Below are positions 61,985 to 64,000 of a DNA stretch of 64,000 nucleotides, one piece after another. The stretch comes from an uncultured Chitinophagaceae bacterium. GTDB taxonomy: Bacteria > Bacteroidota > Bacteroidia > Chitinophagales > Chitinophagaceae. Where the stretch lies: contig CAITVK010000121.1 of assembly GCA_903895845.1 (NCBI GenBank), forward strand, positions 1-64,000, read 5' to 3'. The position numbers and the translations under genes were made by a program. The notes under the pieces were generated by a model, which saw nothing but the letters and a program-made list of their open reading frames with translations, did not search any database and was not told the origin of the DNA. The first letter of the stretch is position 1. Every line of letters begins with the position of its first letter.

Positions 61985-63286
61985 ATGAATACAATTTTTA
62001 AATACACCGCATTTGTATTGTTTTTGACAGTACTATTTACTTCTTGCAAAAAGACAACCGACACAACCACGAATGGGGGTGGAACGACAGATACCATAAA
62101 AGTGGTTGGTGGGGCAACATCGGCTTACCTGGATACTGTAACTGTTGAAGCCAATAATGTAACTATCAAATACAGCAGAACAAACCAATGCTATCCAAGC
62201 AACGAGATATTTGCTTTTAGTGCCACTGCTACAGGTCTTCCATCTGGGGCATTATTTAATTGGGATTTTGGTGATGGGCACTCTATCAATGGAGCATCAA
62301 GTGCCAATACGGTTGGTAATATTTATCAGGATGCGGGATACTATACGGTTACGCTTAATATTACAAATTCCAAAAAGAATAGCCTTGCCGTTACTACGGT
62401 AAATGTGCAGGCTTATGGACAACAAGTTACCCCTCACGCTTCTTTTTATGCGCAGCTATTTGACATCAACTATCCAAATAATCTTAATTTCAATGCAAAT
62501 GGTTCATCGGTCCCAAGGGGTACCATTACAAACTATAAATGGATATGGGGAGACAGTACAACGAGTATTTCGGTAAGTGGAGATAATGTACCGCACGATT
62601 TCCCACAGATTTCAAATGATGTAACTTATCCAGTAAAGCTGATTGTAACATCTAGTGGTGGTTGCAAAGACACTTCTATTGTACCTGTTGCTATCAATGC
62701 TATTTACACCAATATTTCGGGAAGTTTTACTGCCTTAAGTTCAAACGTTTGTACGGCAGAGTCTATACAGTTTACTTCTACTGCAACCAATGTTCCTGCC
62801 GGTGCGGTTTATTTGTGGGACTTTGCAGATAATGTTAGTGGGATACCGGTTAGTAACCTACCGTCTGGCAATCCAATCAGTCATTCGTATGCTTATCAAA
62901 ATAATTATGGCGTTACGATGTATATCAGTCTGAATGGTAAAATTATTTACACTTCGCCTCGGACTAATGTTACTGCTTATGGGCAAAATATTAAACCAGT
63001 GGCGCTCTTTTTAAAGAATACGGCTTATGAAGATTCCGGTTATGTGAAATGGGCTTTCTACGATCAATCAAATATCCCACACGGGTATATTACAGGACGT
63101 ACCTGGACAATAGATGGTGCTTCTATAGACCCTAATTCAGACGATACTTATGAAACACAGGGTTATAGCAAACTCGAAACAACTTCTACTCATAAGATTC
63201 AGTTAGTAGTTACCAGCAATAGTGGCTGTAAGGATACTGCTGCGGCAGTGATAACTATTCCAATTTTTAATCAGTACACATATTAA
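61985..63286 (+). CDS. PKD-domain lipoprotein
   Basis: 433 residues from the ATG at 61985 with lipobox LFTSCKK. PKD-like repeats with the F-D-x-G-D-G signature: FNWDFGDGHSINGASS, YKWIWGDSTTSISVSGD, YLWDFADNVSG. Four sections with recurring SGGCKDTS/SGCKDTA words. Likely a surface-anchored binding or structural protein. It has a tandem relative directly downstream. Confidence 0.85.
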   Translation: MNTIFKYTAFVLFLTVLFTSCKKTTDTTTNGGGTTDTIKVVGGATSAYLDTVTVEANNVTIKYSRTNQCYPSNEIFAFSATATGLPSGALFNWDFGDGHSINGASSANTVGNIYQDAGYYTVTLNITNSKKNSLAVTTVNVQAYGQQVTPHASFYAQLFDINYPNNLNFNANGSSVPRGTITNYKWIWGDSTTSISVSGDNVPHDFPQISNDVTYPVKLIVTSSGGCKDTSIVPVAINAIYTNISGSFTALSSNVCTAESIQFTSTATNVPAGAVYLWDFADNVSGIPVSNLPSGNPISHSYAYQNNYGVTMYISLNGKIIYTSPRTNVTAYGQNIKPVALFLKNTAYEDSGYVKWAFYDQSNIPHGYITGRTWTIDGASIDPNSDDTYETQGYSKLETTSTHKIQLVVTSNSGCKDTAAAVITIPIFNQYTY

Positions 63287-63307
63287 TTGTTAGTTGTAGA
63301 TGAACTA

Positions 63308-64000
63308 ATGAAAAAATTAACAATGAATCACCTACTAGTACATACTAATAATAGACGGTTAAACCTAGCTATTGCTTTGTTTATTCTTTTTATTTCTATT
63401 TTATCTTCCTGTACTAAAAGTGACACGACTGGTACCAAAACCACCACGTTTGTAGGCAATAAAACAACATCTGTTACGGGGGATACAACTGTATATACTT
63501 TTGAAAATTTGGTTGTGACAGTTACTAAGACCTCTCCTTGCTATCCGTCTACTGAGATATTTACTTTTAAAGCAGACCCTTCCAAGATAACGGGTGCAAC
63601 AACCTTAACTTGGTATTTTGGAGATGGATATTCAGATACTGGTGATAGTGTTCAGCATGGGTACAATAGAGCCTCTTCTTTTGTGGTATTGTTGGAAGCA
63701 AAAAACAGTAATGGAACGGTTATCTATTCAACATCAATCGGGGTAGATGCTTGGGGACAACAGCTGAAACCAGTGGCTATTTTTTCATTCAAGAATGATT
63801 TTTCAAACAACCCAAACTATATCACCTTCAACAGTGCATCAAGTGTAAATCATGGATCTATCATTAATTATAATTGGAACTGGGGAGACGGAACAACATC
63901 TAGTATTGCAACAGCACTTACCAGACATGCGTTTCCTGCTGCCAGTCAGGATGTAAATTACCCAGTTAAGCTAACCATTACTACCGATGCAGGTTGCACA
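63308..64000 (+). CDS. PKD-domain lipoprotein, partial at window edge
   Basis: Open frame of 231 codons from an ATG at 63308 to the window end without a stop. Lipobox FISILSSC after a hydrophobic run. TWYFGDGYSDTGDS and YNWNWGDGTTSS are PKD FGDG/WGDG motifs. CYPSTEIFTFKADP parallels CYPSNEIFAFSATA in the previous gene, so the two are tandem paralogues. The ATG lies 22 bp after the stop of the first gene. Confidence 0.85.
   Translation, partial: MKKLTMNHLLVHTNNRRLNLAIALFILFISILSSCTKSDTTGTKTTTFVGNKTTSVTGDTTVYTFENLVVTVTKTSPCYPSTEIFTFKADPSKITGATTLTWYFGDGYSDTGDSVQHGYNRASSFVVLLEAKNSNGTVIYSTSIGVDAWGQQLKPVAIFSFKNDFSNNPNYITFNSASSVNHGSIINYNWNWGDGTTSSIATALTRHAFPAASQDVNYPVKLTITTDAGCT

Overview
The window looks like chromosomal DNA of a Bacteroidota bacterium, most likely from the Chitinophagaceae. 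The support is indirect but consistent. Several genes have the Bacteroidota -7 box (TAnnTTTG or TAnnTTCG), there are few Shine-Dalgarno sequences, and there are many lipoproteins, secreted glycoside hydrolases and lineage-typical families (IPExxxVDY protein, TIGR02757 protein, SbsA-type Ig-like lipoprotein, LUD protein beside ftsH, PKD-domain lipoproteins). No rRNA genes, phage genes or CRISPR arrays were seen. One tRNA gene is present.

Layout. 1-8100 holds a truncated glycosidase fragment, folD, a deacetylase lipoprotein, an S41 protease, thiL, an inositol-monophosphatase-like enzyme and a GH13 alpha-amylase lipoprotein. 8100-12850 is an accessory patch: a small membrane protein, a tandem-repeat array with its linked ORF, a two-gene ATPase plus PD-(D/E)xK nuclease module (candidate defence system), two copies of a 187-bp dispersed repeat, and a toxin-antitoxin remnant cut by the second copy. 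12880-27750 is a minus-strand cluster of secreted carbohydrate-active enzymes (GH95, beta-helix, heparinase-like, GH43 and two unassigned toroid-like proteins) without susC/susD. It is interrupted by a plus-strand array/ORF cassette. 28100-34500 holds a glycosyltransferase, a frameshifted metallophosphoesterase, glutathione peroxidase, a GNAT acetyltransferase, rpiB, a HAD hydrolase and a tRNA. 34540-41350 has GH2, GH105 and an esterase, again interrupted by a plus-strand array/ORF cassette. 41560-64000 is mostly housekeeping (lpxH-like, ftsH, rsfS, birA, gapA, UvrD-type helicase, trmD, PP2C phosphatase) with one more cassette, a fifth array in front of a TonB-like gene, and two tandem PKD lipoproteins at the right edge.

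The most unusual signal is a recurring cassette. It consists of a short intergenic tandem array with a period of 20-21 bp (or 42 = 2 x 21), lying 50-260 bp upstream of, and apparently paired with, an orphan ORF. Four ORFs (9275, 21802, 38021, 49726) encode signal-peptide-less proteins with a helical N-terminal half and a beta-rich, fibronectin-III-like C-terminal half. Two of these (9275 and 49726) look homologous by eye. Repeat sequences differ completely between loci, but the period, position and architecture are kept. A fifth array of the same period precedes a TonB-C-domain protein. I know of no described function for this arrangement.

The glycosidases, lyase-like proteins, GH105 and esterase together suggest breakdown of a fucosylated, acetylated and uronic-acid-containing plant or algal polysaccharide. 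The exact substrate cannot be read from sequence alone.
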